A stretch of DNA of 64,000 bases from Nymphaea colorata (lineage: Eukaryota > Streptophyta > Magnoliopsida > Nymphaeales > Nymphaeaceae): the NCBI RefSeq assembly GCF_008831285.2, contig NC_045141.1, forward strand, positions 24,909,315 to 24,973,314. Reading direction: 5' to 3'. The notes under the pieces are model-generated. The model saw nothing but the letters and a program-made list of their open reading frames with translations. It ran no database searches and was not told where the DNA came from. The first letter of the stretch is position 1, and each line of letters starts with the position of its first letter. Both the position numbers and the translations under genes were made by a program. Shown here in pieces: positions 52,055 to 64,000 of this stretch.

Positions 52055-55000
52055 GTCTCTCTCTCTGTCATGTTTATGCACACACACACACACGCAAACA
52101 CACTTATGTGGGTGTAGACACGTATGCCTATGTGATTTGATGCCTTTCATAATGCAGCTGCTTGGCAGAACCATAGATCTGCGAAGTTTGATTGCTCACC
52201 GGATGAACAAATTGTTTCGAGAGAATCTTGACTTTTTGTTTGAAAGGTTTGAGACACAGGATTTATGTGCTGTTGTGGTAAGTTGTATGTGACCTTTTTA
52301 TCATTATATTTCAAAAAATTTTCATGCTAATTTGAGCTTCCCTCAGGAACTGCAACAACTCGTTGATGTCCTTCAACTTGCTCATAAACTCTTGTCAGAA
52401 GAACTTCTATTGGATTCCTTTCCTCTCATATTGAAGGAGATGCAGGAGAACATTTCACTTGTTTCATTTTCTAGTCGAGTCTCTTCACAGGTTCTGTGTC
52501 CTGATAGTATCCCTTCAAACTTTTAGAAGGTTTAGTGTTGCAAATTCTTTTTAATCTGTTTGTAACACCTGCATGAATTGCACTATGTACCTTATAGTTG
52601 TTAATGCATTGATAATTCCTTGTGAAAGTCGTGCATATTTCCTACTTTCTTCTAATTATTCTTTACCTTGTCAACATGACACTGTTTTGGTTGTCTGAAC
52701 TCAGGATGAGTCAGTGAGGAGGTCTCTTGGTGCACATTTTTTTATGGCATCATTCTTGTGCTTAATAGAGTTGCTGATTATTTTGTGCATTCACTTGTTT
52801 GCACATATCCATATGCTCTGGCTGTAATTGTGTTAACCCTTGAGAGCCCTGACATTCATTAATAATAATGCGTTCCAGACCTCTAGGACATTTGGCACTT
52901 TCTGCTGTTTCAACTTTTGACCATGTTCCGCTCTCAGCCTCTCTTCTTTCGGAAATGTAGCATAAGATTCACATTGCTGAAATGCAATCCCTAGGACGAG
53001 TTTGCAGGTTATGTAAAATGGACGTGGTATAAGGTTACTATACGTGTGTTGTTGTGACAGAACATGGAATGGCAAATGTGTGATGCTTTTGGACCTAATT
53101 TAATTGATCAAGTCTGTCAGGTTTTGGCAGCTGGAATATGAAAAATTGGCAATTATTTTTTCATTTGCATACAGAGGGATATAACATGTACATGCTCACA
53201 TGCATGCGTACATATGGAGATCTTTGTGCTCTCTTGTGCAGCTTGGTTCCATTCCATCTTCCTTTCTCCATCTTGTCTGAACTGATACCTATAAAAGTAT
53301 GTTTCCTCCAATTTTCTTTTGTGGAAAAAACCAAAAGTTGTGTCTTTCTTTCAAGGTCAGCACCTGATCAGTCTGTTGAATAGGTCCAATCTTCTGCTCT
53401 CTTAATATACACATATTCATACATTAACAAAGACCTGAATGGCATTTGAGTGTCTAAATGTGCTCCTATGGTGCTTCCTTCTGCACATTGCTTGTACCTT
53501 AACTGTATTGATGACATCCAACAGACTTGTTCAAAGGAAAACATTTGTCCATGTCTATGTCACATAGGTATGGGTACGGGTGCCGGTGCGGGTACGGGTA
53601 CTGACCATTTTCAAAAAACTTAGGTGCGGGGGTACGGCCGTATATATATATAAACAATAAGAAATACTTAGAAAATATGTATCAAAATAAAGAATATAAA
53701 TCAACATAAACAAATAAATAACATAGAAAATATATATCAACGGCTCTTGCAGCAGTGTGTTTAAGAAACCTATGAAAAACTTTAAACGTATGGACAACTA
53801 AGCAGCCCCTAGTCAAATATGAACAACAATCGAATTTTCACATCCAAAGAATAGAATAAAAAGTAAGGTGGAAAAAATTAAATCAAAGTAAAATTAAGCA
53901 ATTTGGATCTATAGGTACCCAAGTGTCAAAGTACCCATTTTGGGTACGGGTACGGCGACACGGGTACGTGTACCTTACTCAAGTACCCATGTGACTTAGG
54001 TCCATGTTTGGAATCCATGAAAACTGGCTTTATTTCTTATTTTTGTGCATATGCCATAGCAACTGACAGATTTCCTCGTCCAATATCTGCATAACCTGTC
54101 TGCTACTATATGCATGTGTTTGAATATAGGTTGCACAAAGTTGTTGTTTAATTCTTGCATAATCCAATGCATAATGTTACTATGGAAAAAAATTATAAAA
54201 TTTCCTGAAGCATGTTGGTTACTTAACTGAATCTAATGGTCTATGCTTCTCCCTTAACTGAATTCATTTTCCTGAATTGACTGCTTTCAAATTTCAATTG
54301 CTTGAAAATTTATAGATCAATTAATATTCATATGGTTTTTGCAGATTTTGACAGAAATTCAGAATGACCTATTGCCCAATTTTGTCCTTTGCAATACTAC
54401 CCAGAGATTTATACGTCTAAGGAAGTCTCATCAGTCTCAGAAACCACAGTTACCTTTGGTGAAACTTAGCTTCTATTGTGGCTCTCAGGTACAAAAATTT
54501 CCATCTACCTAACTATTAGGCCTTATTTAGAATCTTAGATAAGACTTTTGGATATTCATTTTGATAAATTTGTTTTGTGAACATGTATGTCCATGACAAA
54601 AATCCTTTTGCAAAATGAATCTTGAAATGGGAACTGTTCCTATCAGTGTTATCTGTATCGCATGGTACGGGCCCGTATCGTGCGATACGTATCGTATAGG
54701 TTCGAGAAACCTATTTGATACACCTATGATACACGATATGTCTGTGTATTGTAGGTGTATTGCCCGTATCGTGCGATACGGCCGATACGCCCCCGTATCT
54801 TACGATATGGGAGCAAAATGGAAAAAACCTTGTTTTTTGTGCTTCTTTTTAAAATAGCTCCTCTCTTCCACTTTCTAAACATCTCTAAGAGCTGTCGGAG
54901 GGGGAGGTTTTTGCTAGTTTTCTAAACAAAGAAAATGAGGATGAATACGAAGATGATGATGATTATCATTGATTGATGGTAATCATGATATTTGGTACTT

Positions 55001-57120
55001 GGCAGTAACGAATTATATGTTGTGGACTTGTGATATAATCTAAAACATTTTAAACTTGTGATTGATGCTTATTATGTTGTTCTGAATCTATGATGATTTC
55101 TCATTTCTGATTGTGTTGTTGACATATTATAGCTTATGAATGATGAATCATGAACATTCTTGATGTGAGATGTAACATTCTTGATGTGAGATGTGTTTTT
55201 TATATGGAATACATTTTTCCTGATTTTTTCTGTTTTTTTATTTTTTCTGTTTTTTTAACTAAAAATTAATTTTAGATACGCTACACTACATTTACGATAC
55301 GTTATGACACAATGTATAGGTCGGCCCGACCGATGCACGTTATGATACGTCTTTTACAACATTGGTGCCTATACACTTCAGGGAAATGCAATTTAGCTAC
55401 AGTTTACATCCATACTTGTTTTTTCTTTGTGAAACTAACTTCATGGATGTAATCTTCATGTACGAAAACATAGGAACCACCCAATAAATGTTTTTTTTTA
55501 TGAGGAGAACAAATTTTGTAAGCATGAAAAACTCAAAATATTAATTTTTTTAAGCACTTGCAAAATCTATATCATCATCACAAACATCGTTTACAAGTTT
55601 TAAATGCCGAAGTTTTTCTCGGGTATAATATGACAGAGATGTTTTTCTTGTGAAAATCTTGGCAACTTTTAAAACGAATAAAAAAGATTTTAAATATGAA
55701 ATGTGAAAATAAAAATGTGGTAGTAAGGAAATGTAAAAAAAAAGTGAAAAACGCAAAAAAAAAAAAAAAGTAAAACTACGTGAAAAAAAACACACAAAAA
55801 AAAGCCCAAAATGAAAAAAGGGGAGAAATGAGTTTTTCTCTTTTTTTTTTGTTTTGCCTTTTTTTGTTTGCGATTATGGTATTTATAAGTTGAGAAGTCA
55901 TAATTTGAGCTGTTTCCTAGGTTTTCAAACACGAAAATCATACACATGCTCTCTGCATTGTGTCATTAAGGATGCTTAATGACTCAAAGCAGCCATACCA
56001 GTCTTAATGCACATGGCAGGGATGTTGCTAAGTCCCATCCTCAGATCTGGGTCTGTAAGGCATATGAAGGGCCAGTTACCTTCTTCTGTACAACCATAAG
56101 CATGATTGCAAGTTGACATTAAAATCCATATGCGATTTCCTGGTTGCTGTCACACTTAAAGTTTGACAATCATTGGAAATGGATGTCATTGATTAATCAA
56201 GTAAAAAAGTCCCAACGTGATTTTCTTTAGATGCTTCAGAATTTCTTCAGTTTTCTGTACATGCCTTGAACACCATTTGTAGCTTCATCATTGTTTAGTC
56301 ACTGAAAGGTCTGATGTTTTGGCTGCTCTAGGAATTGCATGTGATGAGCGTCCAAGTTTTTTTTTCTTAGTAATGCTTATTTTCATTGTTAACTTTGTCC
56401 GTTTAGTGTAGTTTTTCTTTCATTTCAGTTGTATACTATTTCTTCTATTACTTCCAGAGTGGTAATACGCTGGTTGAGTATATCATGACCAAACTATATG
56501 TATGATACGGGGTCTCTTCTGTTGCAAATTCTGGAAACCATTACTATTGTACATATGAGTTGACTTGCTTAATTTCTATGTAATTCTTCTACAAGCAGGA
56601 ACTTAATGCAGCCTATCAAGGATTTGCACAATTGTATAGTGAGTTTTTTGGATTACCTCACATGTGTTCGATCACCAAACTACTGGGATCACGTTCAATA
56701 CCTTGGCTTATTAGAGGGCTGCTAGATCTACTAACAACTAAGGTGAATAATTTGCTTTGTACAACTTATAGAGCAGTTTTATCTGTCAGGTAGGATGATC
56801 TTTTGTTAGTTGGGAGGAAAAAGTGAAACCAATGCTAACTCTTCTTTGTTCAGGTTGTTATGACAGTTACCTTTTTCCTTGTGCAGTTACCTGTTTTTCT
56901 CTTTACGTTGTTTCTTTGGGAGCAAAATACTTCAACACTTTGGCACCACACCTTTGTTATACTAAAAAGTAATCTATGTGTAACTGTAATATGGTGCTCT
57001 TTCTTAATGCAGATTGCATCTCTTGAGCCAAAGTTGTCGGTATTGCAAGGATCACTGCCAAAGTCAATTGGGTTGTTACCATATGATGGTGGTATTCCAG
57101 GTAGATAGACAATAAATGTG

Positions 57121-57163
<43 letters not shown>

Positions 57164-60100
57164 AATAATGCAGTTACTCTTCATGAAGCATAAGTGATGT
57201 TAGAAAGGGTTTTGTATATCTTTCAATGTTGTTTTACTATTATCTTAGAGGCAAACAAATTTGGATTTGAAAATGGAAATTTGTAGCTGAAGCTGTAAAT
57301 GACTATTCCACCGAATGGACCTAGAAAGCTCGTGAAGCTTTTGTACATGAAAGCAGAGGTGTGAATTCCATGAATGGGACATAAGAGGTCTTGAATTTTC
57401 TGTGCAATTTGTGTATGGAAATTAGAATGTAGTTTTAATCGATTCCATTTAGCACATTAAGTTATATCATAGACAATGCTCTTTTTGGGTCTACCTTTTT
57501 AAGATTGCCAAGGACCACTTTGTCTGTGCGTGTTTGTTGGAACTTTGTTATTGAGTGTCAATTCATTGATTTGCTTGAGGGATAGTATATGATATTTTTG
57601 TTTTGTAGGTTGTGTGAAATTTGTTCAAGAACATCTGCACTGGGCTTCAAAATCAGATCTAAGGTCTGAAATTCTTAATGTTTTAAAGGAAGTAGGAATC
57701 ATCATATGCTTGATGGGCCTTCTGGATATTGCACTGGTAAGGAGCACGGCATGTATCTATAATTTAGTCTAATTTATCAAGTTTTTCTCCAACTCCTACT
57801 TATTAGTATGACTAGGAGTTATTGACCACTCCATTTGCCTTTTGCTTTGCAACATGGAGATAGTTATGTTTCAATGCCCTGTAATTAACAGGTTGCTGAT
57901 ACGCTGGTGCTGTTTGAAACTATTGATTTCATAGTTATGACTGGCTACTGGAAAGAAAAATGACAAAGTCCCTATTGGAAGAAAATAAAATCTTGTTCTT
58001 TAGCTTAATAAGGAATTAAAGCTTCAAATTTCCCATGTTAGAGATGGAAGAGTCAAGTCATGAGTAACTGATTGACTATGTTCTTGCTGCCTTATATTCA
58101 AATTTCAAAGTGCTATAAGTTTTTTTTCAAGGGTTGCCTGACATTTGTGGTTGATGCAATCAAAGACTCGAGTGCTTGTTGTAGAAGATCATTTTGACTG
58201 GTCATCTGGTGTTCCTGTTTGTCACACTAAACTAAAAGAGCAATGCTGCCAACTGCATAAACTTTTGAACATTGAGTTACTTGAGGTGCTAATTAGCTTT
58301 CCCAGTTCGTAAAGGGAAAAATGTATTGACAGTAGCAGTAACTTTTGTGGTTGTGGTATTTTTTGTTTCTTTTATTTCCTTACAGATTCCAAGCAAATAA
58401 TTCTATCGTTCTGAGCATTTTGATAATCCAATTAGGATTGGTCCCCATATTCAATTGGAGTTGGCACTATGATTTTTTTTTCTCTACCCTTGACACGGAT
58501 CCGTTTCAGCTGCTAGCACCCATTTTTGAAGCCTTATTTCAATATCTGTCATATGATGCTCATAGAAAATACCTCTACAAGACATAGAATCATATTGAAG
58601 CTTGACATTCAATGATTTAGACAATCTCTACTTCTGATTTTTATAGGATAAAATAGTTGATAGCCTCCTGCGTCATGAAAAGAAACTGGGGGTACTTTGA
58701 ATTCGTGGAAGACCAGTTATCTTTTCCATGGTGTGGATACTGAAAACGGATCTCTGAAGGGTAGTTCCCATGTTAATTATACCTTATTAATATCTCACTA
58801 ACGATTTGCAAGTCACCCTCTTCAAATGGAAGGTGGACACTTATTTTTCCTCTTCTGTTACTCTTTCTGCTTGTTTTCTTATGAGCACCGAACTCTCCCA
58901 GCTGTTCTTTTGAGAACTATGTTACACAGTTCTTTTTGGTGCTTCCTAACAATTTTGATATCGACTTCCTGACAGAAAGAAGCTGAAACAGCACAGTTTA
59001 TGCAAATTGCCCCCTGGCTAGGGTTAATTCCTGGAAACGATGGGCAAATACAACAAGCTTTGACTGAGTCTGGACACAGCCCAATGGTTGACTTGTTCAA
59101 ATCTATAACAAGTGCAATTATATCATCTCCTAGATGTCCAAGTACAACATCTTTTGCAACCTTATCAAAGCAGGCTGAAGCTGCTGGTATGTAATGATTT
59201 CTGGTTGTCCCTTAGCTGGTGGCTTATAATGACTTTCCCTTCATGAGATTCTTGGACCTAGAATAAATAATTCTGACTTTGGTTTGCAGCAATGAGTGAC
59301 TGATGTTATACAGTGTACTGGCTGCCTGTTTTATGCAAATTGTTCTGTTTCTAGGTCTTGTGACAGCACGTAAAGTGTGAAATGAAAAGCCATATGTGAA
59401 TTAATCTTTAAGCCACAAGCACCTGCAGCCCATGCATGACAACCATAGTTAAATGCATCCTGTTGCTTTGCTTTTAAGCAACCTGAACTGCTCACCAAAC
59501 ATGATATTGCTTCTTAAAGTTTTAAACCAAGCAGCGGGCCAATTGTTGAATCAGTCATTGTGTGCAGCTGAAAATGTATGGTGCAATGTACATTTATAAA
59601 AGCTCCAAAACTAAATTTAAATGGTTTGAAGCATTAAGAAAACATAAATCAGGATGAGCACACAAGATTGACATCGGTGGAAAAGCGACTATGCCTTCTC
59701 ATCTTTGACTCATTAAGTCATCTTTTAGTGCAGTCCCACTTGCACCTCCCCTTTACTGATTGCAGAGATTCTTCTGCTTCTGGATAATCTGTTCAATTGT
59801 TGCATTATCTTACCGCTCTCGACTTGCTTCAAGACTCAAACATCTGAAGGTGCACCTCTTCCTATTGTTGAAACATATTTCGACCTCGAATAGAATTTTC
59901 CTTTCTTTATTTCATTTTTCATTTTTTCACTCGGCATATTTCGTAACAATTGGTTCATTTGCCACTTCATTGTTTGGTTATATTATGAAGAAAATGTATT
60001 GTGCAAATTGCCATTTGATTGTCCAAAGGATGCTTTATGGGACTATTCTCTTGTAAAATTTCCTCTCAGAATTATTGCAACTACTAAGCTCTACTGGTTT

Positions 60101-62978
60101 TTTTACCATAATGAAAATTATCCTGAGCTGGATCTTGTGAAGAAACAATTAATCATAATTTAACTATTTTAGATCAACCTGCTACTCATGGCCTCTTAGT
60201 CCAAAATCTCTTCTACCTTGTCAATGTCATGCAAAAAATTGCCTTGTGGGGCTTAGATTAGGGGAAGCAATCCATTATTTTCCTGTCCAATTTAAACAAC
60301 TTATCGGCAGTAGGTATCAAATTTGTGCTGGTATACCAAAGTAACAATGAGTGATCGGCTTCCTGTAGAACATACCTAGCCTATTATGTGTTAGAATTTC
60401 GGACCATTTTCTCCATCATAGATTTAGGTAATTAAAAAACTTTTCTTTTAGATAATTTGAGATCATTGTCACACTGTATAGGGTTCATTTAGAAAGGGAG
60501 GGGACTTTTATAATTTAGCTTTAATGTCTTCTGGATTTGCTAGCTTAAGCTTTTTGGTTTTGTCTGACTGACTTCATAAAAACTTTCCTGATTGTAAAGT
60601 TGAGGTTTACTGGCAATAGATGAACACATCTTAAGTTCCTTCTTCTGTTATCCTGGACGATTGATTAATTTTTGTTGTGGATGCATGGGTATAATTTTCA
60701 ATGAAGACCTAAATCACATAATTCTGGAAAGTGATTGCTTCTGAAATTCTTGTGTTGTTAATCTAATTTGCATTTTAAGCTTCTATTTGTTCTCTTTAAC
60801 ATCTGATCATTATAATTAATGTTTTTCATTTTCCTTAATAGATTTATTACTGTGAGAAAAGAGATGAAATTAGCAATATCAGTCGCTTTCTTGGTTGTTT
60901 TTTGTAGATCTCTTTTACAGGAATAACCTGCATACTGGGAGTGTCTTGGAGTATAGTCTTGCATTTATCAGTGCTGAGTTGGATAAATACCAAAGCAAAT
61001 GGAATGCTACTCCGAAGACTGGCTTCATAGATATCACAACAGCAAAGGACTTCTATCGTCTGTTTAGTGGTCTCCAGCTTGTAAGATGACTCCTGCGTAT
61101 TCAACTTTAATTACGCTGATCTTAGACTTTTGAAAGTTGGTTAGTTCATGCAAAGGAAATTATTTATTTATTACTGATCATGGATAACTCGTTGACTAAT
61201 ATTATCTCATAAGTTCTCTTGAAGTTGACATCATGAGGATTTTTTATATATCTAATGAGATTTTTCATCAACTTTGAACGAGCATTGGTTGAACTATAGC
61301 TGGTAGTTTTGTGGAAAACTGTTTTCTGTCTCAAATTTTACTTGGGGTCTAATTCTCAATCCTCTCCTAATATTTGATGATAGTTCCTTTCAGCCTAGTA
61401 AAATTGTGCTACCATTGGGACATCTTTTCTTCCTTGTGTTTCTCCTTTGTGATAGTGAAGTAAGGGATGGTTTCAGTTTGGATTAGCTCTCTGGGTGATA
61501 ATATTACATTTTTTATTTTAGGAATTGAATTAATGTCTCAAATAGTGTGTTGACATCTTTTTGTTGGTTCTTTATTGCAACGGCCTTTCAAGTTTCCCTA
61601 GTAATGAAGATATATCCGCCATGTTCGGCAGGAATCTTCATGATTAACTTTTGTGACACTATTTCTGGACATAGTGATCTATGCATTTTTTTTTTATGGA
61701 TTGGAATTTGCTACCAAAGTTATATAATCTAAATTCAGCAATCAGTTGTTGTAAGAGCTCCATTTGTGGAGTCATTAATTCCTGTAAGGTCAATGTCTTA
61801 TTCTTTTCTGTTTGTGGATGGCAAGCTGGGTATATGTCCTCTTTAGTGTGCATGTCTGATGAGCGACAAGAAGATTTAGTCTGGTGGTTTGTTTCCAGCT
61901 GGAATGTTTTTGTGAAATGTATATGGCAAAAAGAAAAATTGTTTTGCAGGTTAGTCATTAATATGTAAATGTGAACTTCAGCTGCATAATATACTAATTA
62001 CAAACTGCAGAGTGTTATTATGACTGTCAGCTCCTTGTTTTTTTTATTGAGGAACTAATTCTACTGAACATTAATAGAAATAGCAATTGGTTCGATGTGT
62101 GTTAGAGTTTGTCATTGCACTTGGGAACTATATTTTTCTTCCATGTTATTTGTAAAATGAGTTGTTTGGTGACTGAAATTTCATGAATTGCCAGGGATAT
62201 CTTGAAGAGTACAGTCAGGAAACGCTGAACAAGAGTGAAGTTCTTGGTGATTCAGTTGCCTGGGGAGGATGCACAATAATCTACTTGCTTGGTCAGCAGA
62301 TGCACTTTGAACTCTTTGACTTCTCATATCAACTCCTCAACGTTGCAGAGGTTGAAAGTGTGGCAGTTGCTCATTATACTTCCTCAGAAAGGGCTAAAAG
62401 TGCTAGCTACTTGCAGGTGCGCATGTTAAGTTGTTAACTCTACGCCATTCTTGTACACAAAAACTAACGGATAAAGCTAGATGCAAGTGATTACTAAAGC
62501 AGTTTTTCTTAAATGCCAGTGAGGATAAAAAAATTTACCAGAGAAGTTGAAATATTTCACTGTGTTCTGGCTTTTTTTTAGGGTTTGCACTAACAAACTG
62601 TATACTTTGATCTTTTCTGAGAAACAAACCAATTTTGTGTTGCACATTCAAAGCTCTTGCTACCATTGCTTGCTTGATGTGTAACATTTTTTGGCTTGCT
62701 ATAAATCTTTGGATTTCTTCATCCTGTAAATCATTGATTAACGGTTATAGTATTAACCCTGGCTGTTCTGCATGTGAAACAAGGGATGGGATAAACTGAT
62801 AGATGGTGCAAAAAAAGCTAGAAGATTGAACAACCATGTCTTCTCGATGCTGAAAGCTCGTTGTCCACTGGAAGAGAAGATGGCATGTGCTATAAAGCAA
62901 AGTGGTGCGCCTTTACATCGTGTCAAATATGAAAACACAATTTCTGCTTTTGAAACATTGCCGCAGAAGGGAGCTTGA
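36862..62978 (+). CDS. PIR: PIR/SRA1 (CYFIP family), SCAR/WAVE complex subunit
   Basis: PIR is the CYFIP-like subunit of the SCAR/WAVE complex; it links ROP GTPases to ARP2/3 actin nucleation and shapes trichomes and pavement cells in Arabidopsis (PIROGI). Thirty exons join in frame to 1289 residues, close to the Arabidopsis length: 36862-36915, 38106-38178, 38329-38393, 38706-38783, 39733-39852, 41881-41951, 43719-43811, 44204-44273, 44538-44602, 44890-45085, 45218-45369, 46051-46144, 46334-46546, 47417-47628, 47974-48121, 48604-48772, 49423-49499, 49969-50139, 51152-51228, 51325-51427, 52158-52277, 52347-52490, 54345-54488, 56599-56742, 57013-57100, 57609-57736, 58976-59186, 60908-61080, 62195-62416, 62784-62978. 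The N-terminus reads [18 protein letters not shown]; conserved blocks include [61 protein letters not shown] and [10 protein letters not shown] near the end. No stop or frameshift is seen. Introns 9 and 11 look U12-type. The last acceptor (62781-62783, AAG) has a weak pyrimidine tract. Confidence 0.96.
41035..41150. repeat. Perfect 58-bp tandem duplication in PIR intron 5
   Basis: 41035-41092 and 41093-41150 are identical copies starting CTTTTTCACCCAAAAC. Identity suggests a recent event or an assembly duplication. Confidence 0.93.
44603..44889 (+). other. Probable U12-type GT-AG intron (PIR intron 9)
   Basis: The donor GTATCCATT matches the U12 GT-AG consensus GTATCCTTT at eight of nine positions. 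TTCTTGAC at 44871-44878 resembles the U12 branch site and puts the branch A about 12 nt before the exon. The frame demands the acceptor ending at 44889 (GATAG); the nearer AG at 44884-44885 would bring in a stop and is too close to the branch site. Confidence 0.7.
45370..46050 (+). other. U12-type AT-AC intron (PIR intron 11)
   Basis: The intron starts ATATCCTATG and ends GCGTAC. Frame continuity and the conserved peptide EAQEYQKHYL require exactly these ends; no GT-AG pair gives the peptide. TCCTTATC at 46036-46043 matches the U12 branch consensus TCCTTAAC at seven of eight positions, about 9 nt before the acceptor. Confidence 0.9.
53547..54007. mobile_element. hAT-type MITE in PIR intron 22
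   Basis: GTCCATGT at 53547-53554 is repeated exactly at 54000-54007 and flanks a 445-bp element (53555-53999). The ends are CTATGTCACATAGGTA and, inverted, CTAAGTCACATGGGTA. The subterminal regions are rich in GGGTACGGGTACG-type repeats. An 8-bp duplication and short termini indicate the hAT superfamily. No coding capacity is seen. Confidence 0.85.
54636..55372. mobile_element. Non-autonomous hAT element in PIR intron 23
   Basis: GTTCCTAT (54636-54643) and GTGCCTAT (55365-55372) flank a 721-bp element with ends CAGTGTT and, inverted, CAATGTT. The left part has repeated GTATCGTGCGATACG palindromes, and similar GATACG motifs recur on the right. A short open stretch near 54904-54972 reads [17 protein letters not shown] then stop, like the acidic C-terminus of plant hAT transposases, so this is probably an internally deleted copy. 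Confidence 0.75.
55490..55880. repeat. A/T-homopolymer-rich segment in PIR intron 23
   Basis: Long A or T runs alternate with GTGAAAAAC-like motifs, resembling 16790-16980. Minus-strand frames rich in Phe here are low-complexity artefacts. Confidence 0.5.
57125..57161 (+). repeat. (CT)n microsatellite just inside PIR intron 25
   Basis: About 18 CT units begin 24 nt downstream of the exon 25 donor. Confidence 0.95.
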
Positions 62979-64000
62979 GGCATTATGTGTATATTCGCAT
63001 GCATCCTATTTCTAGTATTTAAGCAGCAATCTTATGGCTTCTGTAAATTCTGTAGTTGTACAAATTGTAAAGTTTATTCATTTGTTCGAGGCATGTAGTA
63101 TCAACCATGTTTGTATGTACGACTTTTTGTTTCATATGAATCTTCTTTTTTGCGTGGTATCTGTGGACCTGTGGTTCAACTTGGTTCATTCTTATGAATG
63201 TGTTGGCCTCCTGTAGCCGTAATTTGGTGTTTTTGTATGAAATTTTGGATTTGCTGCTCCTTTTTTTTGGGTTTGAATGGGAAAAGTAGTTTTTTTTTCC
63301 AACTTCGTGTAGACTAAAAGTTATATTTTATGCGACTGTTGGTTCAAGTTCGTACCTTGAAATAGTTTTCTAGTTAACATTGGTAAGGTCTACTTTCAGC
63401 TTTCAAGGTTGACTTTGGTTAAGACTTTGGAAAGTTAAACTACTTGTACAGAATAAAATAAAAACAAAATGTTTGATGCCCCCCAAATTTTTCCACACCA
63501 TTGAAGTTATCTGTACCATTGAAATTTTTTGCCACTTGTTTTTCTTTTAGCTATTTGGAAAACATCAGCTTTGCTCGAAATTCTGAAAAACTGTTGCTTC
63601 ATTATTAAAAACGAAATGTGAGCGCATCTCTCTCTCGCGCGCGTCATCGCCGCCGTCGTCGGTGGTGGTGGTGGGTACCCATGGCCTGAAGGCCTACATC
63701 GCCAATTCCTCCATAACAATTTTCATGTTGCACCAAGTTACTTACGGATGTATGCATGCAGTCCTGGAACACTTTGGGGCCAACACCCAACCGAACAAGC
63801 AGAGTAAATAGTTCGCTTGTAGGCCGTAACACAAGGCATCAAACAAATCTTCCACCCTATCAATTGAAGAATTCTATGAGAAAAGTATGTTCCGTCCCTC
63901 GATGCACAGTAAAAGAAACTTTTTGTTTTTCCTTTTCTTCTTATTCCTGTCGATCAAGTTAGTTATCGCCTGGTGGAGATAACAGAGGAAGAAAAGTATA
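62979..64000. other. PIR 3' flank and right edge
   Basis: It starts with the presumed PIR 3' untranslated region. 63620-63680 has a CT run and a (GTC/GGT)-rich stretch. A minus-strand frame at 63644-63832 (start LRPTSELFTLLVRLGVGP) looks somewhat protein-like but ends in His/Arg repeats and matches nothing I know. No gene is called. Confidence 0.45.

Noticed and set aside
63644-63832. Minus-strand frame starting LRPTSELFTLLVRLGV
   Set aside because: It ends in His/Arg repeats read from a trinucleotide tract and has no recognisable domain or splice partners inside the window.
1-64000. tRNA, rRNA, CRISPR, phage or bacterial operon features
   Set aside because: No cloverleaf B-box consensus, rRNA core or spaced direct-repeat array was seen, and all supported genes are plant nuclear type.

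Overview
The window is nuclear DNA from a flowering plant. The evidence is AT-rich intergenic sequence full of (TA)n, (GA)n and (CT)n microsatellites, genes with many short introns, and plant-specific families: a phytochrome-interacting bHLH factor, a dirigent protein and a leucine-rich-repeat receptor kinase. I cannot name the species from sequence alone. Nothing looks bacterial, viral or organellar.

Four protein-coding genes are well supported, all on the + strand. (1) 8276-15984: a seven-exon PIF-family bHLH transcription factor of 486 residues. (2) 17982-18743: a single-exon dirigent protein of 253 residues, of the ESB1/DIR-e type. (3) 28985-34173: a two-exon LRR receptor-like kinase of 1092 residues, close to Arabidopsis At5g63930. 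(4) 36862-62978: a 30-exon PIR/SRA1 (PIROGI, CYFIP family) gene encoding 1289 residues of the SCAR/WAVE actin-nucleation complex. I rebuilt all exon junctions of the multi-exon genes by reading-frame continuity, splice dinucleotides and comparison with remembered family sequence.

Layout: 1-4.3 kb is mostly non-coding and microsatellite-rich, with a possible 3' exon of an upstream gene at the left edge. 4.3-5.5 kb holds two orphan exon-like segments, a 66-bp tandem duplication and a perfect 162-bp palindrome. 7.9-16 kb is the PIF gene with a G-box promoter. 16-28.9 kb is repeat-rich and carries the dirigent gene and several small inverted-repeat transposons. 28.9-34.2 kb is the receptor kinase. 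36.4-63 kb is PIR, whose introns 22 and 23 each contain an hAT-type element with recognisable 8-bp target duplications.

The genes do not form a pathway; this is an ordinary plant gene neighbourhood. The most notable observations are two U12-type introns in PIR (one AT-AC, one GT-AG), the loss of the invariant Gln in the phytochrome-B-binding motif of the PIF protein, an overlapping upstream ORF on the PIF transcript, and the long perfect palindrome.
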